From: Elysia chlorotica
Lineage: Eukaryota > Mollusca > Gastropoda > Plakobranchidae
Direction: 5' to 3'
Length of the DNA stretch: 64,000 nt
Assembly: GCA_003991915.1 (NCBI GenBank)
Contig: RQTK01000167.1
Location: forward strand, 203,639 to 267,638
In this document: piece after piece, positions 13,457 to 25,260 of the stretch
Position numbering within the stretch: position 1 is the stretch's first letter
Layout: each line of letters opens with the position of its first letter
Made by a program: the position numbers and the translations under genes
The notes under the pieces: generated by a model
What the model was told of the DNA's origin: nothing
What the model saw: the letters and a program-made list of their open reading frames with translations, nothing else
Database searches by the model: none

Positions 13457-14555
13457 CAGGAATCTAGATCTAGTTTAGTAATGCATCACTACCCTTGATT
13501 CCTGACAATGGGAAAATGAACTTTGTTTAGATGTGTTGGAACTTTGTTAAGATGTGTTGTCACAGAGTGCCTGTATTTAGAACAGTAGAAGAGGGGGAGG
13601 GCAATCAGGCTGTGTGCTGCACACATCGTTTCTCTCAAGACCTAGATCTACATACATTGCATGAGAGCTGCTGTACTGCGCATTCATGCAAACACTTCGT
13701 TCATGTCTGTTAATGTTACTTCTCAGATCAAACACAAACACACACACAGGCCTAAAAGATCCATTATCGGCTCTTGATGCATTTATCTTGGTGAAGGTTG
13801 GAGTTGTGTAGTTACTTAGGTTCATTTTCAGTTTGACGAGTGTTAGGTTGAAAAATCTGCGACGTGTATGTCTGTTGGTTTCTTTGGGAAATGAAATGGA
13901 GATATCAAGTACTGACAATCAAAGATATTGTGTTATGTTGGTGGATTCTACTCTTAGTCTTGCATGCTCGAGCATCATCAGCTTCTTTAGAACATGTTCA
14001 CTCAAATTTAAGATTAACGTCAATTTTTATTCATTGAGCAACGGACAAATGTCTTTTGTTCGAAACCAAATTTTAATTAATGGAGGAGGGTAAAATCACT
14101 TTGGGCAACGGCAAAGCTGTTTTTTAAATTTCAATAATTGAGAAAGCAAAAAAAATTAAAAACATTATAAATTAAACTCCTAGAGAGTCAAGTCTATTAT
14201 GTTTATTACAACCTTGCTTCTAACTAAACCGCAGACATAACAAAGTTTTGGAGCTGCCCCACTTACTCCGCTGTATTCGAGGTCCACTGAATTGGGTAAA
14301 GGTGTAAGTAACTTTAAAAAAAAAAAAGCAACTTTAATGCTCCCCAAAATAGTAACCAAAGGTAAGAAATTATTAAAACCTAAATAGATAAAGTTTTACA
14401 AGATTCCAAGTTCTATAAATAAACGTTTATACAGTACTATGTAGGTTTCTATAGCGTTGAGCTATTTAGCCCTGGAAGTCAATAATTTCACTTTAAAGCA
14501 ACCATTTTCTAGTCCTCCAAAGCTAAAGCTTTGACAATTTAAACTGTTGTGTTAC

Positions 14556-14632
14556 CTCAATCTTAAAGTTTTTGTCGCTGGTATCCACCGCCTCCCTGCA
14601 GTAGTGAGGATCTAGGTGGATCAGCTTGTTAT
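14556..14632 (-). CDS. Atg4: ATG4-type cysteine protease, exon with the catalytic Asp-Pro-His
   Basis: The acceptor is TTACAG and the donor GAG|GTAACA, with 77 bases entering in phase 1. Joined to the upstream exon it reads FIGWQDNKLIHLDPHYCREA. The Asp and His of DPH are two of the three catalytic residues of the ATG4 (C54) protease family, which cleaves and delipidates ATG8/LC3 proteins in autophagy. HYC following DPH fits the ATG4C/D subgroup. The exon ends in VDTSDKNFKIE in phase 0. Confidence 0.92.
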
Positions 14633-15712
14633 CTGTAATGTGACACAACATAGCACAATAAGAAACAGATTATTAAAAACAACAGCAAACACAATTCAAA
14701 GATTCCCTCACATAAATCATTTATGAGGCCCATGTAGAATCAAAATAATTTAAAACATTTTAGGTTGTTTCAAATTGCTCCTTGACATGCACAGTTATGT
14801 AAATGAAAAAAGAGTCATCATTTCCCTCCATAAACAATGTCATACATATATTTAAAACAACAACTTTTATTAAATCAGAAAATGCTTCGTGGTCCCAACC
14901 AAATATAAATTATCAATGAACAAAAAAGTTAATACTTTTCCATAGTCTATAAGAAATAACACTTGTTTTTTTATACAAGATACAAATTCATAAACAAAAA
15001 CATGATGCCCTGCCTAGGTTAAGGCAATTATTTTACAAGCATTTGATCTTATTCTTTATAGAAAGGATAAGTATTACATGACAAAAAAAAACATATAAAA
15101 AAAACCCCAACAAATTAAGGCAAAGCAAAACAAAAGCCACCCATGATTACAGCCTAATTCTTGATAATTTTAGCACAGGATAAGAAATGAAAAAAATTCA
15201 AATTTGTTATTTGCAATCAATAGCTCTGGCAAATCACTCCACAACTTTTCATTGAAAACAACAGAGTTATTAGAAATAAAGCCCGTGAATAACACAATTT
15301 GTCTGATCTTGAATTACCCTTGCACCTAATATTGATCCATGATAGAGACCAATTAGGTGTCACCATAATTATATACTGTACCTAACGTTTGTCTCTATTT
15401 GATTGAAGGTGTAACAGCACAATTCAAGCATTAAAAAAAGAAGATTGAAGTACTGATAAAGTGATATGACAGGTAAGGAGAGAGTAGAAAATAGTGTCTA
15501 CAGTAGCCAAGAGACTGTCCAACAACATCCAGAACATTTGTGGTGTCCCTTTTCTAACAGCGGAGAAGAGAGCAAAAGACAAGGCCCAGTGGAAGCTTGA
15601 TGTGGTTCGCTGGATGGCAAAGGGATGTAGAAATCTAGGCAATTAAGTAAAAGAGAAAAGAAAAAAAAAAGAAAGAAAATTATCAACAGGAGGATCAGTA
15701 GAAGAAGCTTAC

Positions 15713-15887
15713 CTTGCCACCCAATGAAGTAAAGGGAATGCTTTGGTTTGCCTCCAATGATGCCCATACAACTCTCTTGAGTGAGAAGATTTTTCACACA
15801 TGGCACATAAATCTCATTCATGACTTCTCCACCCAAGCGCATTGGGATCAGGATGATGAGGGACCTCAGCCAAGTCTCTTCCTTCCC
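15713..15887 (-). CDS. Atg4: ATG4-type cysteine protease, core exon
   Basis: The acceptor is TTTCTCCCAG and the donor CAAG|GTAAGC. It encodes [20 protein letters not shown], then [15 protein letters not shown] and [19 protein letters not shown]. IPxRLGGE.xNxxYVPCVK and GIIGGKP.HS.YFIG are the most conserved blocks of ATG4C/ATG4D. The exon enters in phase 0 and leaves in phase 1, in agreement with both neighbours. Confidence 0.95.
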
Positions 15888-16419
15888 CTGGGAGAAACAG
15901 TATGAAATACAGTTATGGATATCTTGCAATAAATCTAAAAGAGATATCAAAACAGCAAATTACAACTGACAAGTTTCTTTCCCAGAGCCTGAATGAGTTA
16001 ACACATAATTATATTAGAAAGGCTGGATCACGTTTCTTGAAAAATTATGAACTGCTTACTTTCAAGGACTAATGAAGGTTGTACATTTTCCTCAACTGAA
16101 GAAGCAATAAAATAAAGACAAAACGTCATGTATGTATTATTTTGCTTTTTATTTAGTCTTTTTCCTTTGATCTTTAACTCTAGTTGATGACTGTGAATAT
16201 TGTTTGTCAAATTTGAATGCTAAAAAAAAGTTTAAAAAAAAAGAGGGGGGCGGGGAGGATTGTCTTTAATGGAATCTTGACAAAATAAAGAAAAATGTTA
16301 ATTTTCATGAACTGCCCATAGTATAAGTATATAATAATTCTGTTATTTGCATGATCTGTGAGCTCTACACAAGAAGGTAAAAAGAGAGTGACCATAAGGA
16401 AGTGTTGAGCAGTACTTAC

Positions 16420-16514
16420 TTGATCATTTTTAGAGCTTTCCGCCTCACCAGAGTTTGACAGACTCTCTGACTTTTCTCTTGCTGTGCACAGCCTCAGAAC
16501 GTCCTCCATGTACA
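16420..16514 (-). CDS. Atg4: ATG4-type cysteine protease, linker exon
   Basis: The acceptor is CTGTTCCCAG and the donor CAA|GTAAGT. Joined to the upstream exon it continues QDCTVYMEDVLRLCTAREKS and a Ser/Glu-rich stretch ending SSKNDQ. QDCTVY.xDV.RL matches the ATG4D segment before the IxLVPVRLGG block. It is 95 bases with consistent phases (1 in, 0 out). Confidence 0.88.
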
Positions 16515-16604
16515 CTGGGAACAGGATGGTTTTAACATTACATTCAAAGCCATGAAATTCAAAACAATGTCTGATAAGTGGAAAAACAATTGAAATAAAC
16601 ATAC

Positions 16605-16719
16605 CTACTAAACCATTCTTTGTTCTTTTTCAACATCATCAACAAAGAATGGTTTAGTAGTACAAAGCATTAATATCTGTTCTTTTTTTAACCTCATCAA
16701 CAGATATTAATGCTTTGTA
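16605..16719 (+). repeat. Two abutting perfect hairpins with near-identical loops
   Basis: Hairpin 1 has a 20-bp perfect stem (16605-16624 with 16641-16660) and a 16-nt loop. Hairpin 2 begins at the next base and has a 21-bp perfect stem (16661-16681 with 16699-16719) and a 17-nt loop. The loops CTTTTTCAACATCATC and CTTTTTTTAACCTCATC are nearly the same, while the stems differ apart from the loop-closing TGTT/AACA. It lies in the ATG4 intron between exons 16420-16514 and 17105-17181. Confidence 0.93.
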
Positions 16720-17104
16720 GTACTTTGATGGAAGTATATTATCTTTTAAAGCAAAGAGAGTTGGATTATATTCTGGAAGTATTCATACACATAAAATGCT
16801 CCATTGTTTGCAGAATATTTCTGCCCTTTGATTTTTCAATATGTTTATAGCTGCAGAAAACACTGATGACAACAGAAAAGACTTACAGATTATTTTATAC
16901 ACCTTGACAGTATATTATTTCATTCCCACTTTCGAATGACTTTTTTGCTTCCTATCATTTCTGCATATATCACCTTCATTATTGGGATTTCCGAAAGAAT
17001 TAGACCTGCAGTCTCTTTGTGAACCTTATATAAGTCATTAGACTGAGTTAATACAACTAAATAATCTAATCTATTTAGGTAGATCAATGGGTTATATGGT
17101 GTAC

Positions 17105-17181
17105 CTGTGCAATCTTGGGCAACGTATATACACAGCTGGCTTAGTATGGGAAGAGTCTGACTGGCTCGCGCAAATGCATCT
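17105..17181 (-). CDS. Atg4: ATG4-type cysteine protease, most upstream exon visible
   Basis: The acceptor is TTCAAATAG and the donor ACAG|GTACAC. It encodes DAFARASQTLPILSQLCIYV then AQDCT, matching the LxVYVSQDCT region of ATG4C/D. It leaves in phase 1, which the next exon completes to Val. The exons carrying the catalytic Cys (GWGCM.RxGQM) and the N-terminus were not found in 17182-24000 on the minus strand. Either the intron is long, or this is a 5'-truncated copy. Confidence 0.82.
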
Positions 17182-17365
17182 CTATTTGAATACAGCAAGA
17201 TAATTACATTTTTAAAAATAAAAAGTCAAGTGAAAAAAGTAGTATTTCAAAATGAATAGCAAATTTATAACTAGTAGGTACAGCCCCAAAATGTTGTGAA
17301 CTGGATATAAAAAATACGGTTATAATTATGTCATCTCAGCCCTGATGTTTTACGACATAAGGTTG

Positions 17366-17935
17366 TAACTTGACTTGACTTAACCGCCTTTCGCATCCTG
17401 GTTCTACGTCCGGGACGCCTCGGCAGCTTCTAGTATTTTAGTTGTAAGTTGTTTCCATTTTTGCATGTCTTGTGCTGTTGAGCGAAATTCATCTAAATGT
17501 AACTTATTTTTGAGTTGAAGTGTGTCTGTTTTCAGGCGAGATAAGTCCTTGTTCAGTGTAATTGGTATTGTTGTGACGGGCCTACCTCGAAAGCGTTTGC
17601 CTTCTCTTTTGAAATATGTTTCCATAGCTTTGTTTGCAGGAATTTGCTTCTTCTAAGGATATGCCCGAATAGACGCCATGTGCTTTCAAGGGCTTGGGTA
17701 GATATGGGCTTCTATTCACATATTCTGTACAGTGTATCGTTTGTAACAGTTACTTTTACTGGGTATTTTATGCCTAACACTTTTCTCAGTTGTTTTCGGT
17801 GAAAAGCATCAAGTTTTTCCTCTTCTGCTCTAGTGAGGGCCCAGGTGCCGCAGTTATATGTTAGGATATACCTTGAGAATGATATACCTAGAAAAACCAT
17901 AATGATAGATGTGATACTTAGAGAAATCATATTGA
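17366..17935 (-). mobile_element. LINE reverse transcriptase 3' remnant, frameshifted
   Basis: On the minus strand 17930-17712 reads GTWALTRAEEEKLDAFHRKQ then LRKVLGI, and 17625-17404 reads METYFKREGKRFRGRPVTTI ... KILEAAEASRT. These are the GSETW.LTK..E..LDAFHRR.LR.ILGI and GRP.TTL...L..DL..A..R..W...... tail of endonuclease/RT LINEs. Frames are broken, so the copy is dead. The end of the element carries AAGTCAAGTCAAG. A sister fragment lies at 58030-58225. Confidence 0.85.
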
Positions 17936-18239
17936 TATGTGAATGGTATACCTATAGAAACCATATTGATAGGTAAATGATATACCTAGAGAAACCATAT
18001 TGATAGGTTGATGATATACCTAGAAAAACCATAATGATAGGTGTAATACTTAGAGAAACCATATTGATATGTGAATGATATACCTTGAGATTCCATATTG
18101 ATAGGTTAATCATATACCTAGAGAAACCATATTGATAGGTTAATAATATACTTAGAGAAACCATATTGATAGGTTAATCATATACTTAGAGAAACCATAT
18201 TGATAGGTTAATAATATACATATAGAGACCATATTGATA
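17866..18239. repeat. 34-bp minisatellite
   Basis: About ten units of GAGAAACCATATTGATAGGT followed by TAATCATATACCTA, with point variants. It runs from inside the LINE remnant up to the SINE that starts at 18240. Confidence 0.9.
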
Positions 18240-18570
18240 GAGCTGAGTTGAGTTGATTTGGTTTAACGTCTAACATCAGCATTATATAGGCTATATATGT
18301 GGATGGGACTCAAGACTGACGTCTCACAATTTTATGTGCTGCCACGCACGGCACAAGGCGGGGATACCATGACGCAAAAGGACCAGATTCGAGCCCTGGC
18401 GATTGCGCTCCCCACTGGTTGGGTCGGTGTCAGTTTAATGTGACTGGCTGAGACAGGAGTCTCGTGTGTGGCAGCACATAAAATTGTCAGACGTCAGTCT
18501 TGGGGCTCGTCCACAAAATAGCCTATATATAATGCTGATGTTAGACGTTAAATCAACTCAACTCAACTCT
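18240..18570. mobile_element. Foldback SINE: two copies head to head
   Basis: 18240-18371 is the SINE tail and body in minus orientation (GAGTTGAGTTGATTTGGTTT ... GGCGGGGATACCATGAC). 18372-18570 is a plus copy from the tRNA-like B box (AGATTCGAGCCCTGG) to the tail (GTTAGACGTTAAATCAACTC). The two halves are inverted copies of about 130 bp, so the locus can fold into a long hairpin. Confidence 0.85.
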
Positions 18571-18989
18571 GCATACCCTTCTACATCTATTTCGTACTGA
18601 TAATCTCTTAGTGTGGAGACAGTAATTTTCATTTGGTTAATGTCGTAATATTTCAACTACGCTTATTAATCGGTATGGCTTAAAAATTGTTTTGGGTTAT
18701 GAACTTGTTGGCTTAAATTTTTTTAATCCGCACATGCAAGTCATATAAATTATCGTACTAAATCTTTTTCTTGAACACTAATTCAGACGAGTAAGAACAG
18801 TAACCAAAGTTAGTAAGTCATCAATTCTGCTGTGTGGTCATTTTAGTAGCTTGAACGCTGACGCAGGCAGTAAGGTTACATTCAGGACCATTTATCATTT
18901 TATGCATATAATTTGAACATTTTTGTTGCAAAAAACAACAAAAACAAAACAAAAACAGTGCTATACAAGATTAGAATAAGTGAGTCACC

Positions 18990-19126
18990 ATGGAAACAGG
19001 CAGAGTTCCTCGCAGACGTCAGACGATGAATTGGGACAGCATCCAGTTTCCTGCAGTTCCCGCCACGCCAAGGGCGTTCACTCCGGCCTACCTAGCCAAA
19101 GACTACGGAGTGAGTGGGGACGATTG
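18990..19126 (+). CDS. G1: first coding exon of an uncharacterised gene
   Basis: The start CACCATGG is an excellent initiation context. The frame reads METGRVPRRRQTMNWDSIQF, then PAVPATPRAFTPAYLAKDYG and VSGDD. It ends at a GATTG|GTGAGT donor in phase 2; an alternative donor GGA|GTGAGT lies 16 bases earlier. The exon is GC-richer than its surroundings and Pro/Arg/Tyr-rich like G2-G7. No continuation with the right phase was found before 22.8 kb. It cannot be joined to G2: phase 2 into the G2 acceptor gives an immediate stop. The function is unknown. Confidence 0.55.
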
Positions 19127-19180
19127 GTGAGTGCACAAACGGGGTTGGGGGAAGGCAGAAAGGGAGGCAGAGAAATAGAG

Positions 19181-19218
<38 letters not shown>

Positions 19219-19259
19219 TAATTATAGATCGATCGATTGTTGTTGTAGTTGTTGTTGTT

Positions 19260-19307
<48 letters not shown>

Positions 19308-20429
19308 TAGGGAGAAAACGAGAGATATAAATAGACAGGAATAAGTACATGTATTCACAAAATTATGATAAAATTTGATCTTACAATTTTGATGTTATTG
19401 CTTAAATACTGCTTTGATGCTGTTTATTTCTAAGTGTTTTGGTTTCGTCGAAAACAATTGTGAGATCATTGTCCAATACCTCTTTGAATATAAGCAAAAA
19501 AAAAGGAGGTGCAGTTGGTGCCATGTTTAGGGTGTTCGGCGGTATTGTTAAGCGTTCTTTGTTTGCTGTTGGTGTTGTTGTAGCTTTTGTTGTTGTTGTT
19601 GTTGTTGTTGTAGCTGTTGTTGTAGCAGTTGCTGTTGTTGTTGTTGTAGTTGTTGTTGTTGTAGCTGTTATTTTTGTTGTTGTTGCAGCTATAGTTCGAA
19701 TTCTTGTTTTTTTATTGTTAGAAATCTTAATATGTATTTGCTACTTTAAGTATTCATGTTCAAGCTCTGGTGCTGCCTTTGTCTGTGATGATTGTTGTAA
19801 TTGTTGTAGCTGTTGTTGTTTTTGTAGCTATTGTTGCAATTGTTGTTTTTGTTGATTGTTGAAAATCTTAATATTTTTTTATATATTTACTACGTTAAGT
19901 ACTCATGTTCAAGCTCTGGTACTGCCTTTGTCTGTGATGATATCTTAAATTTCTTTGACACATTTTACTGCACAAGACTGAGACCAATACCTGTGATTTT
20001 TTATTCTATGTAAATAAGGTCATGTAAAAGACACCCGTAGAACTTTTAATGTTATTGAGGACATTAATTTTTCGGTACATCAAACATTTACGTCTTTTTA
20101 GGTGTGGGGGTTTGCTGTATTTCCTCTTGATATAATAATCGATTTTTTCGGACCAATAGCATAATCCGAACAACCGAAATAACAAACATACAATTTACAT
20201 TTAGAGTCAAACTGCGCTATGTCACCTCACAATTTACTTCAGTCATAGAAGTTTGACTCATGTGATGATTAAAATAGTGACTTCTGAAAATCATTCGGAT
20301 TTAACTTAAGTTAATACTTAAAATGAAAGATCACTTACAATTACACCCTATGATGTAAAGGCTTGAACCGTGTTCCAGTGGTATCGCGTAATGCTGCCTA
20401 CAGTTTATCTCACTGCCGACGCTCTTTGG

Positions 20430-20502
20430 GGTACATATAGTTCAGTCGGTTAGTGATCTGCAATCACTAGCAGGGGGTCCGAGGTCGAACCTCTGTTGGT
20501 GT
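20430..20502 (+). other. tRNA-like sequence, probably a SINE head or tRNA pseudogene
   Basis: It has an A-box-like TAGTTCAGTCGGTTAG, a perfect anticodon-arm palindrome (TAGTGA..TCACTA) around CTGCA, and a B-box-like GAGGTCGAACCTC. The B box lacks one T of GGTTCGA, and the acceptor ends do not pair. I therefore do not call a functional tRNA gene. Confidence 0.5.
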
Positions 20503-20708
20503 TTTCGTTTCTGTAAAAACATAGTTCTCATCAAAACCTATTCTTCTTCTTATTCTATACCGTGGTCGGGGTAACTGTGGCGCCACTACTGCCTCTGACA
20601 AAAAAGCTTTCACCATTACAGTATGTCCTTCGCTTTTCCTAATTTTCTTACTCTTAGCTTTCCGTGTCTACTAAGTCAGATTATTCTTCCATGTCCTTCT
20701 CTTAGTTT

Positions 20709-20907
20709 CTCTCTCTCTCTCCCTCTCTCTCTCTGTCTCTCGCTCTGTCTCAGTCTCTCTGTCTCTGTCTCTGTCTGTCTGTTTGTCTGTGTGCTGTCTC
20801 CGCCTTGTCTTTCTCTCTCTCTGTCTGTCTGTATGTTTGTCTGTCTGTCTGTCTCTCTCTCTGTCTCTGTCTTTCTCTCTCTGTCTCTCTCTCTGTCTCT
20901 CTCTCTC

Positions 20908-20945
<38 letters not shown>
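20709..20945. repeat. CT / CTGT microsatellite
   Basis: Alternating CT and CTGT runs over about 235 bases. Open frames on both strands (Ser/Leu or Arg/Glu rich) are artefacts. Confidence 0.97.
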
Positions 20946-21057
20946 ATCTTTCATCGTCGCTGCTCATAACAATACGTCAAATTTAAGTTTTAAAAACTTG
21001 CGCACGCGCAAAATTGAAAAACTTTTTGTTTCTCTCCCATACATCTGTGTACACTGA

Positions 21058-21480
21058 ATTTTGGTAATGAACAATAAAAACCCCGAAAAGACGCCAACAA
21101 CTTTTACTTTCCTTTTGTTTGTCCATCTTCTTTTCAAAACATGTTCGTTTACGAACGACGATAATATTAATAGCCAGAAAAATCGCTGGCTTTTTTATTT
21201 GCATCGACCGATATTTATGACGTAAACTTCAAGGTATTTTTCGTTAAATTACAAAGGTCTTGTTTTTCTTTAGAATTGCAGAATTTTGGTTATGAACAAT
21301 AAAAACCCAAAAAGACGCTAACAACTTTCACTTTCCTCTTGTTTTCCATCTTCTTTTCAAAACATGTTCGTTTTTAAACGACAATAATATTAATAGCTAG
21401 AAAAATCTCTGGCTTTTTTTATTTGCATCAACCGATATTTATTACTTAATCTCCAAGGTATTTCTCGTTAAATTAAAACG
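21058..21480. repeat. Tandem duplication, unit about 230 bp
   Basis: Both units carry TGAACAATAAAAACCC, AGACGC.AACAACTTT, CAAAACATGTTCGTTT, AATATTAATAGC.AGAAAAA and ACCGATATTTAT, with about 10 percent visible differences. No coding potential was recognised. Confidence 0.85.
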
Positions 21481-21697
21481 TTTTTTGTGTGTGTGTGTGC
21501 TTTTGAACTGTTAGGTGGGTTATATTTTTTCTTTTAATATTTTTTAATGTATCTTGTCGAGACATTTACACTTGGATTACTAGATCTAGACCTAAAGTAA
21601 TAGCCCTAATAAATACAATATTATTATATTATATTAGACCCCGAACTAAGGATAGTTTTTATGATGAAGTATATTGCGAATGTATTACAAAATAGAT

Positions 21698-21880
21698 ATG
21701 GAGAATGTAGAGAAAAAGGGCTTCCGAATCGTAGAACTCAAAAGGACGAACCTTATTTCAAGAAGACAAGAAGTAGCCAAGAACCTCGAACCATCAACTG
21801 CCGAAAAATCCACTACCACCTATCTAAGTGGTCAGGACCCCTCCACGAAGTCAGGCCCAAATCCAACTCCACAACAATAA
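21698..21880 (+). CDS. Candidate small protein or terminal exon
   Basis: A 60-residue frame starts at GATATGG and reads MENVEKKGFRIVELKRTNLI, then SRRQEVAKNLEPSTAEKSTT, ending PNPTPQQ. Composition and codons look protein-like and differ from the flanking AT-rich sequence. A second overlapping frame (GLPNRRTQKDEPYFKKTR...) is equally open. An acceptor-like AAAATAG precedes both, so this could be a terminal exon, perhaps of G1, though phases do not fit a direct join. It is not recognised as any family. Confidence 0.3.
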   Translation: MENVEKKGFRIVELKRTNLISRRQEVAKNLEPSTAEKSTTTYLSGQDPSTKSGPNPTPQQ

Positions 21881-22429
21881 TATTGTGAAAAGTACCATGT
21901 AAATTTCCAGCACGATTGTTCTTACTACACCCTCTGTCTTCAGATTTAATGCACAGTTTCATCTATTACTAATAGTATTAGAATCATTTTTGTAAAATAC
22001 ACAATATTACTCAATTCTCAATACCTGCTTGTGAGGTTATGTAGCTCTACATTTATTGAAACCCACAAGAGGGAGGAGGGGGGGGGGGGGGGGGCTATAT
22101 GACAGAGAATCAAGATCCCCCACCTTTATTTTTTTCCGGAAAAAGTTATTCGAGCCCACACCCTCATCTTGTTTGCGTTGTTTACTTTTTTTTTTTTTTA
22201 CTTTGAGGGCAATATAGACAAATATTACAGACAATTATAATTATAATTACTCTTTGAGTATCAATTTGAACTAACTATCGTAATGATTAATGAGAGATAC
22301 ATGACCGTTACACTTAATACGCTAAAATCTGTTCACTTTGATCATTTCGGTGACGTCCCTGTTTATAAGGAGGCCTCGGCTCTCAGTCCTACTTGCTGTT
22401 TAAAATTCATTGGTGCGGGTCCGTATTAT

Positions 22430-22735
22430 ACGGCATATTACTACATACATAAAACCAGGTCTATCGTAACACCCGGCACATTATTACATACATAACCCAG
22501 GTGTAACGTAACACCCAGCACATTATTACATACATAAAACCAGGTCTAATGTAACACCCGGCACAAATAATGTATGTATTTCGGTCCAGATTTCATTGTG
22601 GGCCGTGTAATAATGTATGTATTTCGGTCCAGATTTCATTGTGGGGGCACATTATTACATTCATAAAGCCAGGTCCAATATAACACCCGGCACATTATTA
22701 CATACATAGAGCCAGGTCTAATGTAACACCCTTTC
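22430..22735. repeat. About 43-bp minisatellite with inverted units upstream of G2
   Basis: Units of AACCAGGTCTAATGTAACAC plus CCGGCACATTATTACATACAT repeat about six times. Near 22568-22650 two units run the other way (AATAATGTATGTATTTCGG) and are themselves duplicated. The array therefore contains inverted repeats and ends about 50 bases before the G2 acceptor region. Confidence 0.85.
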
Positions 22736-22855
22736 TATCTCCTTCTATGTTTGTTTCATCACCGTGTGACCACAACACTAACAATATTTTCCCTACCAGC
22801 CGGTCCTAGAGCTGCTATACCTCCCCTAAAACTCACACTCACAGTCACAGTCAAA

Positions 22856-23362
22856 ATGATGCAGCGAGGCCCCCGCTTCCCTCCGCCTAGTGCACGCCTT
22901 ATACGCCTTGAGGAAGGTCCGCCAATGTTCAGGATGCTGGGATACGCCGACAGAAGCAACCTGATGAGCGATCTCGCGGACACAAAACCTACTGGCTTCT
23001 ACGGCCCGTTCTCTATCGCCTGGCCACACGACCAACAGTCGGTTCACGTCGGGCCGGGACGGTTCGGCCTCCCGTCACAACCTCTAGCGTTCACGACGGT
23101 ATACTGGGACGATAACGCCTCGGGCGGCCGGAAGCGGCAAATGCGCGTCCCCCGGAGACCCTATATGCGCCTGCGCCGAGGAGCAGGCCTTCCCACCCGA
23201 CCGGAAGCGGAAGCGTTTCCGGAAATGGCTGTACCCGGAACTGGGGTACTGAGCAGGTTCCGGGACAGTGGTTACACCGATCACACTAGACTTGATGCGC
23301 CTTTTGTGGAAGGGTCGGATAGATGTAACTGTCCGACACGATGCACGGGGTTGTATGAGTGA
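22856..23362 (+). CDS. G2: uncharacterised 168-residue Pro/Arg-rich protein
   Basis: The start ATGATG at 22856 has AAA before it. An acceptor (TTTTCCCTACCAG at about 22787-22799) 57 bases upstream suggests a spliced 5' leader. The frame continues upstream to 22751 without a needed start. Visible features are RFPPPSARLIR at 7-18, GFYGPFS at 47-53, FTTVYW at 79-84, FPEMAV at 121-126, YTDHTR at 140-145 and a Cys-containing tail CNCPTRC at 158-163. There is no signal peptide, membrane span or known domain. The same motif order and spacing occur in G3, so the two are probably distant paralogues. Composition resembles sperm or axonemal microtubule-inner proteins, which is inference only. The stop is followed at once by a 38-bp minisatellite. 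Confidence 0.72.
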   Translation: MMQRGPRFPPPSARLIRLEEGPPMFRMLGYADRSNLMSDLADTKPTGFYGPFSIAWPHDQQSVHVGPGRFGLPSQPLAFTTVYWDDNASGGRKRQMRVPRRPYMRLRRGAGLPTRPEAEAFPEMAVPGTGVLSRFRDSGYTDHTRLDAPFVEGSDRCNCPTRCTGLYE

Positions 23363-24040
23363 TGATTACAGTGTGGTATGGACATAAGTGAAATAAGTTT
23401 GTTTGTAGTGTGGTATGGACATAAAGGAAAATAAGATATAAGATTGTTTGTAGTGTGCTATGGACAAAACGGAAAATAAGATTGTTTGTAGTGTGGTATG
23501 GACATAAAGGATAATAAGATATAAGATTGTTTGTAGTGTGGTATGGACATAAAGGAACATAAGATTGTTTGTAGTGTGGTATGGACATAAAGGAACATAA
23601 AATTGTTTGTAGTGTGGTATAGACATAATGGAAAAGAAGATTGTTTGTAGTGTGGTATGGACATAAAGGAAAATGCGATTGTTTGTAGTGTGGTATGGAC
23701 ATAAAGGAAAATAAGATTGTTTGTAGTGTGGTATGGATATAACGGAAAATAAGATTGTTTGTTGTGTGGTATGGACATAAAGGAAAATAAGATTGTTTGT
23801 GGTGTGGTATGGACATAAGGAAAATAAGATATAAGATTGTTTGTAGTGTGGTATGGACATAAAGGAAATTAATATTGTTTGTAGTGTAGTATGGACATAA
23901 AGGAAAATAAGATTGTTTGTAGTGTGGTATGGACATAAAGGAAAATAAGATTGTTTGTAGTGTGGTATGGACATAAAGGAAAATAAGATTGTTTGTAGTG
24001 TGGTATGGACATAAAGGAAAATAAGATTGTTTGTAGTGGG
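23363..24040. repeat. 38-bp minisatellite starting at the G2 stop codon
   Basis: About 18 units of GATTGTTTGTAGTGTGGTAT plus GGACATAAAGGAAAATAA. The first, diverged unit begins in the bases right after the G2 TGA (GATGATTACAGTGTGGTATG). As 38 is not a multiple of three and units lack minus-strand stops, all three minus frames are open across the array. Confidence 0.95.

Positions 24041-25260
<1,220 letters not shown>

Larger units (their letters stand above)
19127..21697. other. Repeat-rich stretch without a recognised gene
   Basis: It holds (GATA)n at 19172-19219, (GA)n at 19261-19304, (GTT)n at 19575-19690 with a degraded copy to 19855, and a duplicated TTCAAGCTCTGGTNCTGCC segment at 19758 and 19908. 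It also holds a tRNA-like sequence at 20430-20502, CT/CTGT repeats at 20709-20945 and a 230-bp tandem duplication at 21058-21480. Missing exons of G1 could lie here, but I could not identify one. Confidence 0.5.

Noticed and set aside
20430-20502. Functional tRNA gene
   Set aside because: The B box lacks a base and there is no acceptor-stem pairing; kept only as tRNA-like. No tRNA or rRNA gene in the window could be supported.
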